Assembly (NCBI GenBank): GCA_007125255.1
Contig: SLDM01000116.1
Span: 1 to 8,106 of the forward strand
From: Phycisphaerales bacterium
Lineage (GTDB): Bacteria > Planctomycetota > Phycisphaerae > Phycisphaerales > SM1A02
Length of the DNA: 8,106 nt
Reading direction: 5' to 3'
Shown piece by piece: positions 6,228 through 8,106 of this stretch; positions within the stretch are counted from its first letter, which is position 1; the number at the start of each line of letters is the position of its first letter. Position numbers and translations under genes: made by a program. Below the pieces are notes generated by a model. It was given only the letters and a program-made list of their open reading frames with translations. It was not told the origin of the DNA and searched no databases.

Positions 6228-7379
6228 ATGATGCACCCGCGCTACACACCGCTCGTCCTGAAGCAGATCATCCGGCATCGCACGCGCAGCCTCCTCACCA
6301 TCGCCGGTGTCGCGATCGCGATGTTCCTGTTCATTGCGATCCAGACACTGCAGCGCAGCGTGCATGAAGCAACGAGCGTTGCCGCCGGCGACACGACGCT
6401 GATCGTGTACCGCGCCAATCGATTCTGCCCCGCGACGAGCCGCCTGCCGGAGCACTATGGCGATCGAATCATGCGCATGGAAGGTGTCAGCAGCGCGGTG
6501 CCGTTCATGATTACCGTGAACAACTGCGGCGCGTCGCTCGATGTCATCACCTATCGCGGCGTTCCGGCGGATCAACTCGAGCTGCTCTCGCGGAACTGGG
6601 AGGTCATCGACGGTTCGCTGCGCGCCTGGCACGATCGCTCCGATGCGGCAGTGCTCGGCGAACGGCTCGCCCGCCGGCGTGGCTTCCAGGTGGGTGATTC
6701 ATTCGAAGCAGCGGGCGTGACCGTCAATGTCGCTGCGATCATCCAATCGACGGAAGCGCAGGACCAGAACGTGGCGTATGTACAACTGCCCTTCCTGCAG
6801 CAGGCCACGCCGGCCGGGTCGCCTGGAATCGTGACCGGATTCGCGGTGCGGGTGGATGATCCCGTTCGACTGGAGACGGTCGCGGGCCGGATCGATGATG
6901 AGTTTCGGCATGATGTTGAACCGACGCACACATCGCCGGAAAAGGCGTTCATTGCACAGGCCGGCGCAGATGTCGTCAATCTCGTCGGCTTCACGCATTA
7001 CCTCGGCTGGGGATGCCTCATCGCGGTGCTCGCACTCATCGCCAACGCGATTGTTCTGAGCGTGCAGGATCGCATTCGTGAACATGCCGTGCTGCAAACG
7101 CTTGGCTTCCGCAGCGGTCTGATCGCGCGGCTGATCCTCATGGAAGGGCTGATCGTGGGCATCATCGGCGGCCTGCTCGGCACCGCCGGCGCAGCGATGC
7201 TGGTGCATTACGGCCAGTTCACACTCTCCAATGAAGGGCTTCACATTCTGGTTTCACTCGATCCCGCCACGCTTGGCGTGGGCCTGGCCCTTGCCGCCGG
7301 TGTCGGCGTGCTTGCCGGCCTTGTTCCCGCCTTGCAAGCCGGACGGCGTGAGATCGCCACCTGCTTCCGCGCCGTCTGA
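6228..7379 (+). CDS. FtsX/MacB-type ABC permease (first of two)
   Basis: The 383-residue product has the four-segment FtsX/MacB layout. TM1 is at about 21-40 after a basic start (LKQIIRHRTRSLLTIAGVAIA). A large periplasmic MacB_PCD-like domain follows at about 41-255, with YRGVPADQLELL and AAVLGERLARRRGFQVGDSF as recognisable segments. TM2 is about 257-279, TM3 about 299-326 and TM4 about 347-370. The loop DRIREHAVLQTLGFRS (281-296) is the family's coupling helix that contacts the ATPase. AGGAGG at 6213-6218 lies 9 bp before ATG 6228, one base after the ATPase stop, so this start is preferred to the adjacent ATG 6231. Permeases of this type couple ATP use to periplasmic motion that pushes substrate through the adaptor and channel. 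LolCE-like lipoprotein work is possible, but the adaptor and channel favour efflux. Confidence 0.93.
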   Translation: MMHPRYTPLVLKQIIRHRTRSLLTIAGVAIAMFLFIAIQTLQRSVHEATSVAAGDTTLIVYRANRFCPATSRLPEHYGDRIMRMEGVSSAVPFMITVNNCGASLDVITYRGVPADQLELLSRNWEVIDGSLRAWHDRSDAAVLGERLARRRGFQVGDSFEAAGVTVNVAAIIQSTEAQDQNVAYVQLPFLQQATPAGSPGIVTGFAVRVDDPVRLETVAGRIDDEFRHDVEPTHTSPEKAFIAQAGADVVNLVGFTHYLGWGCLIAVLALIANAIVLSVQDRIREHAVLQTLGFRSGLIARLILMEGLIVGIIGGLLGTAGAAMLVHYGQFTLSNEGLHILVSLDPATLGVGLALAAGVGVLAGLVPALQAGRREIATCFRAV

Positions 7380-7391
7380 TGGAGATGATGT

Positions 7392-8106
7392 ATGCGACGA
7401 CTTCCGCTCGACTACGCTGTTCGCAACCTCGGCCGCTCGAAGACGCGGCTCACGCTGATTGTGTGCGGCAGCGCTCTGCTGGTGCTGATCATTCTGGCGG
7501 CGGCGGCGTTCGTGCGCGGCATGGATCAGTCGCTTCGGGCCACTGGCGGCGAACACAACATCATCCTGCTCAGCGCAGGAAGTGAAGAGTCAGTCGAGCG
7601 CAGCGAAGTCGCGATGGGCGTTGCCGGGATCGCGGCTGCCTCGGTTCACGGTGTTCGGGAGCTTGGCGGCGTGCCGTTCGTCTCACCCGAAGCGCACGCG
7701 ATGCTTCCCGTTCGAACCGCGCGGCATGGACCGGACGAACCGGGCACCCTCGCCACGATTCGCGGCGTGACCCCTGCGGCGCTGCTCGTACATGAGGAGG
7801 TTGCCATCCTCGAAGGTCGCTTCCCCGAAACCGGTCGTGACGAAGTCTTGGTCGGCTCGACGGCCGCCACTCGGCTGGGCATCCCGGATGCACTGCTGGC
7901 AGTTGGTGAGCGCATCGAGATCGAAGGTCGTCCCTGGTCAATCGTCGGCCGGTTCACCGCCGGCGGCACGATGGCTGAGTCAGAGATATGGACCAGGATG
8001 CACGACCTGATGGAGGTAACCAAACGTGACAGCGTATCCTGTGTAGTGATCACGCTCGATCCGGAGTTGGCGGAGTTTGAAGACGTTGCAGTCTTTACGA
8101 TGATGC
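7392..8106 (+). CDS. FtsX/MacB-type ABC permease (second of two, 3' end beyond the window)
   Basis: An open frame from ATG 7392 runs to the window edge without a stop, giving 238 residues. GGAG at 7381-7384 lies 7 bp before the start and the previous gene ends 12 bp upstream. The N-terminus MRRLPLDYAVRNLGRSKTRL is the amphipathic opening typical of the family, followed by TM1 at about 20-41. Residues from about 45 to the edge form the periplasmic domain, with LATIRGVTPAALL, ILEGRFPETGRDEVLVGSTAATRLGI and IEGRPWSIVGRF as the usual MacB_PCD motifs. TM2-TM4 should lie beyond the window. It differs clearly from the first permease, so the pair would form a heterodimer on the shared ATPase, as LolC and LolE do. 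Truncation is only due to the window boundary. Confidence 0.92.
   Translation, partial: MRRLPLDYAVRNLGRSKTRLTLIVCGSALLVLIILAAAAFVRGMDQSLRATGGEHNIILLSAGSEESVERSEVAMGVAGIAAASVHGVRELGGVPFVSPEAHAMLPVRTARHGPDEPGTLATIRGVTPAALLVHEEVAILEGRFPETGRDEVLVGSTAATRLGIPDALLAVGERIEIEGRPWSIVGRFTAGGTMAESEIWTRMHDLMEVTKRDSVSCVVITLDPELAEFEDVAVFTMM

Overview
The window (8,106 bp, GC-rich) looks like chromosomal DNA from a Gram-negative-type bacterium, most plausibly a planctomycete or a relative. The evidence for that assignment is circumstantial: a small membrane protein with a CxxC...CxxC zinc ribbon followed by a charged coiled coil, a style I associate with Planctomycetota; a diderm efflux system with a lipoprotein outer-membrane channel; and a tRNA gene without an encoded CCA. 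All protein genes read on the + strand. No transposase, integrase gene, CRISPR array or rRNA is visible.

Left part (1-1250). The window opens inside the last codons of a HigB/RelE-type toxin gene, followed 17 bp later by a complete higA-type antitoxin gene: a toxin-antitoxin pair in toxin-first order. A 213-residue protein with a zinc ribbon, a coiled coil and two membrane segments follows. I cannot assign it a function.

Middle part (1251-2068). A gene-free stretch holds two clusters of three 10-bp direct repeats (1571-1600 and 1679-1708), and next to the second cluster a tRNA gene with anticodon CAT (1722-1795). The repeat layout resembles integrase arm sites or phased regulator sites, but no recombinase is present. 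Between the tRNA and the next gene I see only weak inverted repeats and a short direct repeat.

Right part (2069-8106, continuing past the edge). Six genes are packed as one probable operon. They encode a small exported cysteine/histidine-rich protein, a TolC/CzcC-like outer-membrane lipoprotein, a HlyD/MacA-like periplasmic adaptor, a MacB/LolD-type ATPase, and two FtsX/MacB-type permeases, the second cut by the window end. From the channel gene on, genes overlap or lie 1-12 bp apart. Together they would form a tripartite ATP-driven efflux pump: two permeases plus ATPase in the inner membrane, adaptor across the periplasm, channel in the outer membrane. The substrate is not visible. The Cys/His-rich leader protein and the CzcC-like character of the channel hint at metals, but this is inference. 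A perfect 24-bp palindrome (2612-2635) sits 12 bp before the channel gene and is the clearest regulatory candidate in the window.
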